Of a stretch of 64,000 bases of DNA, positions 27,741-36,164 are shown in pieces. A program made the position numbers and the translations under genes. Source of the stretch: Nostoc sp. 'Peltigera membranacea cyanobiont' N6 (GTDB lineage Bacteria; Cyanobacteriota; Cyanobacteriia; Cyanobacteriales; Nostocaceae); contig NZ_CP026682.1 in assembly GCF_002949735.1 (NCBI RefSeq), forward strand, positions 62,001-126,000, given 5' to 3'. Below the pieces are notes generated by a model. It was not told the DNA's origin. It ran no database searches and was given only the letters and a program-made list of their open reading frames with translations. Position 1 is the first letter of the stretch. Each line of letters starts with the position of its first letter.

Positions 27741-29348
27741 ATGAGTATTAATAATGGCAATAGTAATAATGGGAATGGAAATGGCAAACACTCAAACAAT
27801 GGCAATAGTAGTTCCCCAAAGGCAGCAATAACTTCTGTTCAAAAATTGGAACAGTTATCAACTGAGACATCCGATATTCAGCCAAAACCAGCTAATACTG
27901 CCCCACGTTATATCCCTAAGTTTGATCAACCTGTAATTCTTCGACAATCCCGCAAATGGTCACGCACTATCCTTTGGGGTTTGATGGCTGTTACAACTGG
28001 TACAATTATCTGGGCAAACATCGCCAAAATTGAAGAAGCAGTTTCCGCTACTGGGAAATTAGAGCCTACAGGCACAGTTAAAGAAATACAAGCTCCTGTT
28101 GGTGGCGTAGTTAAAAAAATCTATGTTGAAGATGGACAGCAGGTTAAACTTGGTGAACATCTCATCGGACTTGATCCCACTACTGCTAATGCCCAACTTG
28201 ATTCTCTAAAGAAAATTCGCTTATCTTTACTCAGAGAAAATCAATTTTATCAGTCTCAAATGAGAGGTGGGTCTACAATCAGTGCCACTGATGTTCAAGT
28301 CACAAATGAAATGCTTGACCTTACCAAAAGTCGGGTTGCTCTAGTTGCAGAGAACCGTTTATATCGTGCCCAACTAGATGGTACAGGTTCTAGTAGTGGA
28401 CTTTCCATTGAACAAAAAGAACGATTGTTCTCTACTTCTTCTGAATTGGATGCGCGGTTCACTGCTGCAAAACTGGAAATTGACCAATTAAATCGTCAAC
28501 TTAACCAAAGCCAAATTAAATTGGTTAGCACAAAAGATACTCTTAAAATGAATCAGGGGATTCTTGACAATATTACTCCCTTAATGAATGATGGGGCGAT
28601 TTCTAAAATCCAATACTTCAAGCAACAAGAAGAAGTTAGAAACGCTCAATCAGAAATTGACCAGCTTACCCAAGAAGGATTTCGTTTACAATCTGCTATT
28701 AACCAAGCACAAGCTAAGTTGCAATCAACTGTAGCTATTTCTCGCAAAGATTGGCTCACCCAAATTGCAGATAATAACAAAAAAATTTCCGAGATTGATT
28801 CTCAGCTTACTAAAGCCATTGTCGAAAATAATAAGAAAATTGCCGAAAATGATTCTCAGTTGAGCCAAACTCAAATGAATCTTCAATATCAGTCGATTAA
28901 TTCCCCTGTTTCAGGTACAGTTTTTGAACTTAAGGCACATACACCAGGATTTGTAGTCACATCCAGCGAACCAATTCTCAAAATTGTTCCTGATGATGCT
29001 CTGATTGCTAAAGTTTACATCACCAACAAAGATATTGGTTTTGTTAAAGAGGGGATGACAGTAGATGTCAGAATTGATTCATTTCCTTTTAGTGAGTTTG
29101 GCGATGTCAAAGGTAAGCTAGTATGGGTTGGTTCTGATGCCCTGCCACCAGATCAGATTTATCCTTTCTATCGTTTTCCTGCTAAGGTGCGCCTGGAGCA
29201 ACAATCTATTTCCATTAATGGGCGTAAAGTACTTCTGCAATCCGGGATGTCAGTCAGTGGTAATATTAAACTACGAGAACGGACGGTGATGAGTATTTTT
29301 ACAGATATGTTTAGCTCTAGTGTTGAAAGTCTCAAGTTTGTTCGTTAA
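27741..29348 (+). CDS. HlyD-family membrane-fusion protein
   Basis: A 535-residue periplasmic adaptor of the type I system. The cytosolic N-terminus is unusually rich in Asn, Gly and Ser (GNSNNGNGNG). One membrane helix lies at about 73-95 (TILWGLMAVTTGTIIWANI). A first lipoyl half (GTVKEIQAPVGGVVKKIYVEDGQQVKLGEHL) is followed by a long coiled-coil hairpin (about 150-380), the second lipoyl half (INSPVSGTVFEL) and a beta-barrel domain ending in the HlyD-type RERTVMSIFTDMF. It would link the ABC exporter to a TolC-type outer-membrane channel, which is not encoded here. It follows the exporter gene by 98 bp. Confidence 0.93.
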   Translation: MSINNGNSNNGNGNGKHSNNGNSSSPKAAITSVQKLEQLSTETSDIQPKPANTAPRYIPKFDQPVILRQSRKWSRTILWGLMAVTTGTIIWANIAKIEEAVSATGKLEPTGTVKEIQAPVGGVVKKIYVEDGQQVKLGEHLIGLDPTTANAQLDSLKKIRLSLLRENQFYQSQMRGGSTISATDVQVTNEMLDLTKSRVALVAENRLYRAQLDGTGSSSGLSIEQKERLFSTSSELDARFTAAKLEIDQLNRQLNQSQIKLVSTKDTLKMNQGILDNITPLMNDGAISKIQYFKQQEEVRNAQSEIDQLTQEGFRLQSAINQAQAKLQSTVAISRKDWLTQIADNNKKISEIDSQLTKAIVENNKKIAENDSQLSQTQMNLQYQSINSPVSGTVFELKAHTPGFVVTSSEPILKIVPDDALIAKVYITNKDIGFVKEGMTVDVRIDSFPFSEFGDVKGKLVWVGSDALPPDQIYPFYRFPAKVRLEQQSISINGRKVLLQSGMSVSGNIKLRERTVMSIFTDMFSSSVESLKFVR

Positions 29349-29448
29349 GCCAGTAAATGTGCTTTGAATCATAATTTCTCATAAAATTGGCAATTCTTCC
29401 TCCTGTTGCTGATAATAGTTTTAGAGCTAATTATTTAAGAGGTTGATT

Positions 29449-30048
29449 GTGGTTTTTGCTCAAACCAGTCCCCCAGAAGTAATAACAACTCGCCTTACCT
29501 TAGACGAGTATCGGGCTATGGAACAAACCAGTCCAGAACGCCATGAATACCGCAACGGAGAGATTATTACTATGTCGGGAGGTTCGGAATCTCATAGCGC
29601 GATCGCCAGCAACTTCTTAATAACTCTAGGTTTTTTATTGAGAGACACGGATTTCCGTTTGTATAACAGCGACTTGCGAGTTTGGATTCCTGAATATCAG
29701 TGTGGTACTTATACTGATTTGATGGTTATTAATGGTGAACCAGAGTTCAATGGCAATCGCAATGATGAAATTCTCAATCCAATGCTTGTTGTCGAAGTTC
29801 TATCGCCCTCGACTGAAGCTTATGATCGAGGGGACAAGTTCAGAAAATATCGCTCGATTGCTAGCTTTTGTGAATATCTGCTTATAAGCCAAACTGAACC
29901 CTATATTGAGCAATATCACAACTTGGATCGCAACAGTAACGATCGCTGGCTATGGCAAGTTCACTCTCACCTTGAGCGGACGATTACGCTACACAGTTTA
30001 AACGTAGAAATTCCCCTGACTGAAGTCTATCGTCGCATTAATTTTTAG
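29449..30048 (+). CDS. Uma2 family endonuclease (DUF820)
   Basis: About 199 residues of the PD-(D/E)XK-type Uma2 fold. Visible features: RLTLDEYRAMEQTSPERHEYRNGEI, GSESHSAIASNFLITLG, the conserved DLRVWIPEYQCGTYTDLMVI (core Asp), PMLVVEVLSPSTEAYDRGDKFRKYRSI (E-V core and D-R-G-x-K motif) and CEYLLISQTEPYIEQY. This family is greatly expanded in cyanobacteria and its biological role is unsettled. I chose GTG 29449 because AAGAGG lies 6 nt upstream; a TTG at 29443 is also in frame. It stands alone between the secretion operon and a minus-strand gene. Confidence 0.9.
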   Translation: MVFAQTSPPEVITTRLTLDEYRAMEQTSPERHEYRNGEIITMSGGSESHSAIASNFLITLGFLLRDTDFRLYNSDLRVWIPEYQCGTYTDLMVINGEPEFNGNRNDEILNPMLVVEVLSPSTEAYDRGDKFRKYRSIASFCEYLLISQTEPYIEQYHNLDRNSNDRWLWQVHSHLERTITLHSLNVEIPLTEVYRRINF

Positions 30049-30066
30049 ACATCTATCTTCTTAATT

Positions 30067-30426
30067 TCAGAGCGTAAACTCGTCACCAAAAGAAGCACTC
30101 CCAAGGAAGCTAGAAAAAGTAAACAGCATCCAACCGAAACAAATATGTTTTTGGGTTTGCCAATCGTATCTATCTTCTATCGTCGGGATTGTGTTAGCTT
30201 CAACGATTTCTAATCCCCAATAGCCCAATGCACTGATGCCAAACAACATAGCGCTGACGATGGACAATTTAGCAATGACTTTGAAAATGTAATTGCTTAA
30301 AGTGGGTAGTACCTGAAAGGTTTGTCTGTGACGGTGGTGGATAGTGAGTTCACTTGGAGCTACAACCAAAACACGTCTTGGTCTTTGTTGAGTGAGTTGA
30401 GAGACAACTTGTTTATTATCAGTCAT
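30067..30426 (-). CDS. hypothetical membrane protein
   Basis: A 119-residue protein from ATG 30426. A basic N-terminal part (RRVLVVAPSELTIHHRHRQ) is followed by one clear membrane segment (LSIVSAMLFGISALGYWGLEIV, about 58-78), a short loop, and a second hydrophobic stretch near the end (FGWMLFTFSSFLG). No family recognised. It converges on the Uma2 gene with an 18-bp gap. Confidence 0.45.
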   Translation of the reverse strand: MTDNKQVVSQLTQQRPRRVLVVAPSELTIHHRHRQTFQVLPTLSNYIFKVIAKLSIVSAMLFGISALGYWGLEIVEANTIPTIEDRYDWQTQKHICFGWMLFTFSSFLGSASFGDEFTL

Positions 30427-30616
30427 GGGTCGAACCAAATCCTGTTGGTTGTAGCTAGATTATTATCAGTAACTATATTGTAAACTTTCGTCAGGTGAAT
30501 GTGGTTAAATTTACATAAAAATTCCACATTCAGAAAAGATATTCTAATGGTTAAGCGATGTCATACGAAAAAACCCAGAGGACAAACAAGCAATTAAGCT
30601 GAAAGTCAGTTAGAAA

Positions 30617-30647
30617 TATCCCCCAGTGCGGTATAGGCTGGGGGATA
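30617..30647 (-). terminator. intrinsic terminator-like hairpin after the WGR gene
   Basis: TATCCCCCAG and CTGGGGGATA form a perfect 10-bp stem with an 11-nt loop, 60 nt beyond the stop of the minus-strand WGR gene. On that strand it is followed by TTTCTAAC. Confidence 0.65.
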
Positions 30648-30706
30648 CATTTAATCAATCCGCATTGCTGTAGTAAATCGGCTGCAAAACTTTCTGACAA
30701 GCTAAT

Positions 30707-31267
30707 TTACAAATGTCGCCAGAAGTTCTTACTGATAGTCTTGAGACTGACTACCTTGGGTTCTGCTGTTGCTTCAGGGGCATGACCAACAGCCACCGCA
30801 GCAACTTGTGGTGCAGGTGTCGCTAACAGGGAATTGAGTAATCCCATTTGATAATCAACATCTTCTACTGAGCGATATACCCTGTATGGTTCAATTTGCA
30901 TACCCAAAGGTGTTGGGACAATCTTCAGATATTGATTTAGGGCATTGATATAAGCAACTGAAAAGTTTTTCTGCTCTACATAAGGACGAATAATTTCTAG
31001 TAATTCAATCGCTCTATTGATTTCAGAAACTTCACAATTACTGTCGATTTGTGACTGACTTCTTCTGTAGCCTTTCATCATCTTTTCGGCTACTAGATTA
31101 CGATATTTGAGAACAGCTTCTTGATTGCTTCTTAAAGAATGAATTTTAGTCTGAGACTTGTAGCCAACTCGTCCCCATTCAACAATTAAATTGTTGTCTT
31201 CAACCTTGGCACTCCAGAACTTATTGCTGTTCTTGATAGCATCAACAAAGACTAAATAGATTTCCAT
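30707..31267 (-). CDS. WGR domain protein
   Basis: A 186-residue protein. Residues about 1-75 form a WGR domain (MEIYLVFVDAIKNSNKFWSAKV, LIVEWGRVGYKSQTKIHSL, LVAEKMMKGYRR), named after its Trp-Gly-Arg motif and known from PARPs and bacterial proteins, where it binds nucleic acid. A helical region follows with a partially conserved PLGMQIEP. The Pro/Ala/Val-rich C-terminus (TPAPQVAAVAVGHAPEATAEP) is probably disordered. It lies about 110 bp downstream of the Ycf46-like gene in the same orientation and may belong to that transcript. Confidence 0.8.
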   Translation of the reverse strand: MEIYLVFVDAIKNSNKFWSAKVEDNNLIVEWGRVGYKSQTKIHSLRSNQEAVLKYRNLVAEKMMKGYRRSQSQIDSNCEVSEINRAIELLEIIRPYVEQKNFSVAYINALNQYLKIVPTPLGMQIEPYRVYRSVEDVDYQMGLLNSLLATPAPQVAAVAVGHAPEATAEPKVVSLKTISKNFWRHL

Positions 31268-31381
31268 GTTGATTATTTCTCCGTTGATTGTGGATTAGAC
31301 TGTTGGATTTGAAAAAGCGATGGCGTACCCGCCCGCCGTAGGCGATCGCCTCCATAGAATCAGAAGGCAATCGCTTTCTCA

Positions 31382-33004
31382 TCAGTTCATATTCCGAAAC
31401 TTAGCAGCACGCAAGGATTGAGTTTTCGCTGCAACCACAGGACTACTAGCCCGTCGTGCGGTGGATGCCCAACCCTGCATACGCTCGACTGCCGCTGCAT
31501 CCTGAATCGCAAGCGGGGTAATGGTTTGGCGGCAGATTTTCAGATCAGCAAGCGTTACCTGCTGCGGTCTACCCTCATCGAATGCCAGCAGAGCAGCTTC
31601 CGAAGCAAGGGTTTCCAGTTCAGCACCGGAAAATTTCGCGGTCGAAGCTGCGATCGCTTCGAGATATTCGGATTCCAGGTGAATGCCAAAGCGTTGTAGA
31701 TGAATCGCCAGAATCTGTACACGCTCCGGTTCTGTGGGAAGATCAACAAAGAAATTTTCATCGAAGCGGCCTTTCCGTTTTAGTTCACTTGGCAGTGCAG
31801 ATGGGTCATTGCAAGTTGCCACGACAAACACGCCACTGGTTGATTCCGACATAAACGTGAGGATATTGCCTAGAATCCTTTGGCTGACTCCACTTGTATC
31901 CCCACTACCGGAGAGGGCTTTTTCTATTTCATCAATCCATAACACGCATGGAGCAATAGCTTGGGCTGTTTTAAGTGCGCGGCGGACATTCCCCTCAGAC
32001 TCACCGACCAGACTGCCCAAAAGGGATGCAATGTCTAGCTGTAGAAGTGGTAAATTCAGTATAGTTGCAATGTTTTTGGCACAGTTAGATTTCCCTGTTC
32101 CGGGTGGGCCAGCCAGCAACACACCTTTCGGTTGGGGTAAGCTAAGACTTCTTGCCTCTTGTGTGAACAGCCGCCGCCGCCGAGTTAACCACTCACGCAG
32201 TAGATCCAAACCGCCGAACGGGATTATCGCAGGTTTGCCCAACTCGATACCCATTTGAGAGAGTAGCCGAGTTTTGTACTCAACGGCTTTGGGGATAAAA
32301 TCAGCGTCAACGACGACACCATCATTAGTTAAGTTTTCTTTGACTGTTAACCGAAGGAAATCACTAATCTCCTCCAGGGTTAAACCCAGCGCTGCACGAG
32401 AAAGAGTTTCAAATTCAGCATTTTCAAGCGTAACAGTAAAAGTCAATTCCTGTTCAATAGCAGACTGTTGTAGGTCATGCAAATAAGAATTGATATGTTC
32501 AAGTATTTGGTCAATACTAGGTAAAGGGACTTCACAATAAGGAATCAATCTGACTAGGGATTCGTGTAATTGTATGTTCTGACCCAACAAGACAATGCGT
32601 TTATCTGTGGGTTTTAACCTGTGGTAAAGGTTTTTTACCTTGCTTAAAATCTCCCAACTCAATTGGGGTGAGTTCTTAGCAATAAAGGGGTGAATATCTC
32701 CGAGAATAAATACACCATTTCCACTAAAGTTAGCAATGTAGTCGAATACAAATAGTAGTGGATCAGCGTGTTGTGGTCTTTTGTACTCTGCAACTGGCTT
32801 AAACACCAATCCCCCATCTGCTGCGATTAAACATTGTTCCAAGGTTGATACCCCCAGATTCCAGAAGAACACTGGACTTGATAGCTTATTGTTAGCTTCG
32901 GTTGTCAACCACTGAATAATCGTCGCTTCATCAGGAGATAGGACATCAACCGCAGCGATGGGGATTTGTGAATCGAGTGTGGAGAGCAGATTTGAGAGGT
33001 TCAT
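31382..33004 (-). CDS. Ycf46-like AAA+ ATPase
   Basis: A 540-residue protein with an N-terminal alpha/beta domain (about 1-200) typical of Ycf46 proteins (AAVDVLSPDEATIIQWL, FVFDYIANFSGNGVFILGDIHPF). The AAA+ module has Walker A GPPGTGKSN (about 294), Walker B VLWIDEIEKA (about 355), sensor 1 VFVVATCNDPSALP and arginine finger KRKGRFDENFFVDLP. Ycf46 is linked to photosynthetic and CO2-response functions in cyanobacteria and algal plastids, but its substrate is unknown. The start overlaps the preceding 85-aa gene by 4 bp, so they are translationally coupled. The operon partners DUF2997 and Ycf35 lie upstream. Confidence 0.88.
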   Translation of the reverse strand: MNLSNLLSTLDSQIPIAAVDVLSPDEATIIQWLTTEANNKLSSPVFFWNLGVSTLEQCLIAADGGLVFKPVAEYKRPQHADPLLFVFDYIANFSGNGVFILGDIHPFIAKNSPQLSWEILSKVKNLYHRLKPTDKRIVLLGQNIQLHESLVRLIPYCEVPLPSIDQILEHINSYLHDLQQSAIEQELTFTVTLENAEFETLSRAALGLTLEEISDFLRLTVKENLTNDGVVVDADFIPKAVEYKTRLLSQMGIELGKPAIIPFGGLDLLREWLTRRRRLFTQEARSLSLPQPKGVLLAGPPGTGKSNCAKNIATILNLPLLQLDIASLLGSLVGESEGNVRRALKTAQAIAPCVLWIDEIEKALSGSGDTSGVSQRILGNILTFMSESTSGVFVVATCNDPSALPSELKRKGRFDENFFVDLPTEPERVQILAIHLQRFGIHLESEYLEAIAASTAKFSGAELETLASEAALLAFDEGRPQQVTLADLKICRQTITPLAIQDAAAVERMQGWASTARRASSPVVAAKTQSLRAAKFRNMN

Positions 33005-33258
33005 GATTTTGATATTTGATAAGGAACTGGAGAGAGTTCGTCATGAGTGTTGACCACTTTCACGACTACCTCATAGACTTCGGCATCGCCGTCGAAAACC
33101 TCTGCTGTACCGTTGTTCTCTTGGTAGGCAATTGCGGCAACTATGGCATTCAATAGCACACATAGCCCTTCAGTATTCGCTTTGATGATTACGGGCTGGC
33201 GTGGTTTTTGCTGGGCGTAAATGTGGATAAAAGGGTATTCTTTAGCTAATTCACTCAT
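33001..33258 (-). CDS. small hypothetical protein in the Ycf35-Ycf46 operon
   Basis: An 85-residue soluble protein (FIHIYAQQKPRQPVIIKANTEGL, LLNAIVAAIAYQENNG, EVFDGDAEVYEVVVKVV) with a beta-alpha-beta pattern. It overlaps the AAA+ gene by 4 bp. In operons of this type this position can hold a ferredoxin; this protein has no cysteine cluster, so it is not one. Function unknown, but the coupling suggests it works with the ATPase. Confidence 0.65.
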   Translation of the reverse strand: MSELAKEYPFIHIYAQQKPRQPVIIKANTEGLCVLLNAIVAAIAYQENNGTAEVFDGDAEVYEVVVKVVNTHDELSPVPYQISKS

Positions 33259-33289
33259 GATGTTTTGGGGGGGTTTAATCCCCCATTTT

Positions 33290-33499
33290 TTACTGACGTA
33301 AACGTGTTTGACTGCTTTGGGTAGTCCGAAGCTGTGGTGCTGATTCTTCTTTGAAAATGCGATCGCCTTCGCTCACAACTCCAAGTGCTTCTTCAAAGGG
33401 TTGCGTAGCCGATAAACAACTCAAACCCTCGAACCCCTCCGCTTCCACTCGAACTTCACCTGTAGCGCTGTCGAAATGAATCAGTATTGAACGTTCCAT
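33290..33499 (-). CDS. DUF2997 family protein
   Basis: A 69-residue protein beginning RSILIHFDSATGEVRVEAEGFEGLSC and followed by ATQPFEEALG. This is the DUF2997 pattern (a short beta-hairpin unit, normally found next to DUF1257/Ycf35). It lies 3 bp downstream of the Ycf35 stop. Function unknown, but its linkage to Ycf35 is characteristic of cyanobacteria. Confidence 0.75.
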   Translation of the reverse strand: MERSILIHFDSATGEVRVEAEGFEGLSCLSATQPFEEALGVVSEGDRIFKEESAPQLRTTQSSQTRLRQ

Positions 33500-33502
33500 A
33501 AT

Positions 33503-33952
33503 TTATCTCCGTGCAAATTGTTTAACTTCTTGATGTCCGGCAAAAGTCAGCCGTAGAGTTTGCACAGTGCCGCTAGTTTCTTCGGCGATCGCACATTCAC
33601 CAAACTGCTCTTGTAACTCGGCAGCTTTGACACGAACCAAATGCTTACCATAAGCCAGCATTAGTTTATTGCTGAAAAAGTCTTTGCCCAGCTTCGGAAC
33701 TGTTTCGTAACTGTCGTGTATTACGTCGTACACGCCGCTTGACTGATTCCATTTGAACCCGATGTCTGCACGGGCTTTTATGGTGCGACCAGATACGATG
33801 ATTTCAGCGCTTTGTCCTTGAGAGCCACCGTAGTATCCTTTTAGTGGCTGTGCTGTTTGGTGAACTTGCGGCGATAGGTTTAGATCCGTGAGGGCTTGCA
33901 CCAAACACTCTTGATTGCTTAATTTGGTTTTGACTGTTGAGAAATGCGACAC
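33503..33952 (-). CDS. Ycf35 / DUF1257 family protein
   Basis: A 149-residue protein. It begins with MSHFSTVKTKLSNQECLVQALTDL, followed by QPLKGYYGGSQGQSAEIIV, ADIGFKWNQSSGVYDVIHD and the C-terminal LRLTFAGHQ, all hallmarks of DUF1257 (Ycf35, also plastid-encoded in red algae). Function is unknown. First gene of the Ycf35-DUF2997-85 aa-Ycf46 operon. Usually chromosomal; here it lies among plasmid and phage genes. Confidence 0.9.
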   Translation of the reverse strand: MSHFSTVKTKLSNQECLVQALTDLNLSPQVHQTAQPLKGYYGGSQGQSAEIIVSGRTIKARADIGFKWNQSSGVYDVIHDSYETVPKLGKDFFSNKLMLAYGKHLVRVKAAELQEQFGECAIAEETSGTVQTLRLTFAGHQEVKQFARR

Positions 33953-34095
33953 AAGTTATCTCCTTAGTTGTAAAACTGGTTTGAGAAATAGTAGAAGTGA
34001 GATATCCTTTTTGAGGTGAACACCCCAGAGGTGAACACCACATTTCCAATTCATTAGTTAGTCTTGAGCGATGCACCTTCGCCCAAGACTGTTTT

Positions 34096-35169
34096 TTACC
34101 TAAACTTGAAAGACATGACCGTAGCCTTCGACAAACCCACGTCGTCAGCCGCAAGTGATTGTAGATTGCGCTGTTCATCTAACAACTTGGTGCGGATCTC
34201 TTGCATTTTTTGCTGTAATTGACTGCGCGTATCTGAACCCAGATTCTTCGACTCAATCGCTGGATCATTAACGATAGAATCTAAGTGCGCCATCATCGCC
34301 TCCAAGCTACTGCCTGCCTCCGGGTCAGCATTCGCTAGTAGTACCTGAACCTTCATCAGATGGCGTTGCATCTTCTTTTTGAACTGCACCGGTTTACGTC
34401 CTGGCTCCCAGTCGCTTAATTCTTCGAGCAACTGCGCGGCGAGTTGTTCACCACCAGCGATCGCTGATTCCCGTAGCCTTTGCTCCAGATTTTGGTCATA
34501 CTGCTGAATGAACTTGGTAATCTGGTCTAAGCATTCAGCTTGCTGCTGGTTCAGTTGTTCGGATAATGCCGGGATAATCACTGGGCGACCAATGACGACC
34601 TGCAAATAGTCTTCAAGATCGGTCAGAGTCGGGAATGCTCTTAACAAGTTTGCTTTTACAGATTCTTGCTTATCCTGTGCTAATTCCCAGGTGTTAAGTG
34701 AGAGAAACTGATCAATCCGCTCTTGGTAATCTACAAGTCCCGCTTCGTAATCAGCTTTTAATTGATTGCGTAAACCAGGGGCGATATTATCTCTGATATT
34801 GATTAACTGATTCCATACCAGGGGAGCTAAATCAATTGGACAAACCCAGTCACCAGTATCAGCAGACATCCACTCTTGAACTGAGGCGATTTCTTGACGA
34901 AGTTGTGCGGCAGCTTCATCGAGCTTTTTAAATACCTTGATTCCGCGTAATCCGACTTCGGAATTAGTAACTTTCACAAGGTCTGATTCGATTTCAGAGA
35001 CTTCAGCTTTTAGCACATCCGCCCATTTAGGTGCGGCAGACTTTGTACTTTTCTTTAGTTGAATACGAAAGCGAATGCGAGTTTTATTTAATTGCGAGAA
35101 ATTGTGACGCTCGACTACTGCATCAGTTAGGAAATTTGCAGCAACAGGGTTGTCAAGTGCTTGTACCAT
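34096..35169 (-). CDS. helical hypothetical protein
   Basis: A 357-residue protein, mostly predicted helix, without signal peptide or membrane segment. The N-terminal part (QLNKTRIRFRIQLKKSTK) is basic. The rest has amphipathic helices with many Gln/Glu residues (EQLNQQQAECLDQITKFIQQYDQNLEQRL; RSQLQQKMQEIRTKL). It lies 143 bp upstream of ycf35 on the same strand and may be part of that transcription unit. No family recognised; a structural or scaffold role is speculative. Confidence 0.6.
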   Translation of the reverse strand: MVQALDNPVAANFLTDAVVERHNFSQLNKTRIRFRIQLKKSTKSAAPKWADVLKAEVSEIESDLVKVTNSEVGLRGIKVFKKLDEAAAQLRQEIASVQEWMSADTGDWVCPIDLAPLVWNQLINIRDNIAPGLRNQLKADYEAGLVDYQERIDQFLSLNTWELAQDKQESVKANLLRAFPTLTDLEDYLQVVIGRPVIIPALSEQLNQQQAECLDQITKFIQQYDQNLEQRLRESAIAGGEQLAAQLLEELSDWEPGRKPVQFKKKMQRHLMKVQVLLANADPEAGSSLEAMMAHLDSIVNDPAIESKNLGSDTRSQLQQKMQEIRTKLLDEQRNLQSLAADDVGLSKATVMSFKFR

Positions 35170-35326
35170 GATTATTTACCTCAATCATTATTTTTCACTT
35201 TCAATTCAGCGAAGCTTTCTTTGTGACTATTTGAATGTCTTTAGTAGCTCTATAGATTACTTTTTTAGAGCTTTTTTGTAGTCGAACAGGTCTTTTTATG
35301 ACTGGTGGTTTATGTATGGACATGGC

Positions 35327-35611
35327 TTAAAATAGCTGAAGTTGCTGCGAATTATCCTGTACCACAGGCTTGTTATAAGTCATGCCTTCGACTTCATAAC
35401 AGCGAGTCATAAGTTTGTTTCGATTTAGCCGAAAGCTGGCTTTTTTTCTTTGATTTGGCAGAGGGAGAAATAGATACTGTGGATGTTGGATGCTACCCTC
35501 ATCTCCCAAATATCGACAATGTGTACCATTAATTTGGTAAACTTTTGATGAACTTAATAGTGTCGCATCATACACTTTAATCAAATTTGTTTCCATCTGA
35601 TTAGTATTCAA
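35327..35611 (-). CDS. hypothetical protein
   Basis: A 94-residue protein with a beta-rich pattern (LIKVYDATLLSSSKVYQINGTHCRYLG; PQYLFLPLPNQRKKASFRLNRNKL). ATG at 35611. Same orientation as its neighbours. No family recognised. Confidence 0.5.
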   Translation of the reverse strand: MNTNQMETNLIKVYDATLLSSSKVYQINGTHCRYLGDEGSIQHPQYLFLPLPNQRKKASFRLNRNKLMTRCYEVEGMTYNKPVVQDNSQQLQLF

Positions 35612-35665
35612 GTAGAGTGTGTGATAATCTTTAGTGGAATCGATTTTTCTCTACAGTTAGACTAA

Positions 35666-36004
35666 TTAAATCTGACTGTAGAGTTTTTCACGAATAATCT
35701 GATTCAATTTCTCCTTTGATTCATCTGACAGAGCATTAAAATCAAACTCTTTAGAGTCCCAAACTTCATCCAGACTTGTAGACTCATCAATAATATTTGC
35801 AATCAAACAAGATTCATTGTCATAGTTCCAGCCATTTGCTAAAAGCCACGGTAGAATTCCCTTAGATTGCAATAGTTTCTCAATGTCAAACGAGTCAGAA
35901 AACTGCTGTAAGTTTTCGATACTGGGGTGAACGATTGTAATAGTCACGGGGTATTTAAAATGATTGATATACAGCCCAATAAAAAGAGGAAGAAAGGGAT
36001 TCAA
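35666..36004 (-). CDS. hypothetical protein
   Basis: A 112-residue acidic protein (IENLQQFSDSFDIEKLLQSKGILPWLLANGW; SLDEVWDSKEFDFNALSDESKEKLNQIIREKL). ATG at 36004. The C-terminal part is helical. No family recognised. Confidence 0.5.
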   Translation of the reverse strand: MNPFLPLFIGLYINHFKYPVTITIVHPSIENLQQFSDSFDIEKLLQSKGILPWLLANGWNYDNESCLIANIIDESTSLDEVWDSKEFDFNALSDESKEKLNQIIREKLYSQI

Positions 36005-36083
36005 GAATTATTAATTCACTCTCACAAGAAAAACTTTTTCCCTTTCCTTGTTATCTGTAGATAAGACTTGAGAACTGATCAAA

Positions 36084-36119
36084 TATGCTTCCCTACTTGA
36101 AGGTAAATAGGGAAGCATA
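36084..36119 (-). terminator. terminator-like hairpin, 12-bp perfect stem
   Basis: TATGCTTCCCTA (36084-36095) and TAGGGAAGCATA (36108-36119) pair perfectly around a 12-nt loop. It lies 46 nt beyond the stop of the minus-strand gene ending at 36165 and is followed there by TTTGATC. Confidence 0.6.
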
Positions 36120-36164
36120 AAGATGAACGCAATTGCTGTAATCACCTCAACAAGTATTTGGCTA

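Noticed and set aside
31734..32258. 174-codon plus-strand frame opposite the Ycf46-like gene
   Set aside because: It lies wholly antisense to a well-supported AAA+ gene, and its translation (Ser/Arg/Pro-rich) shows no domain.
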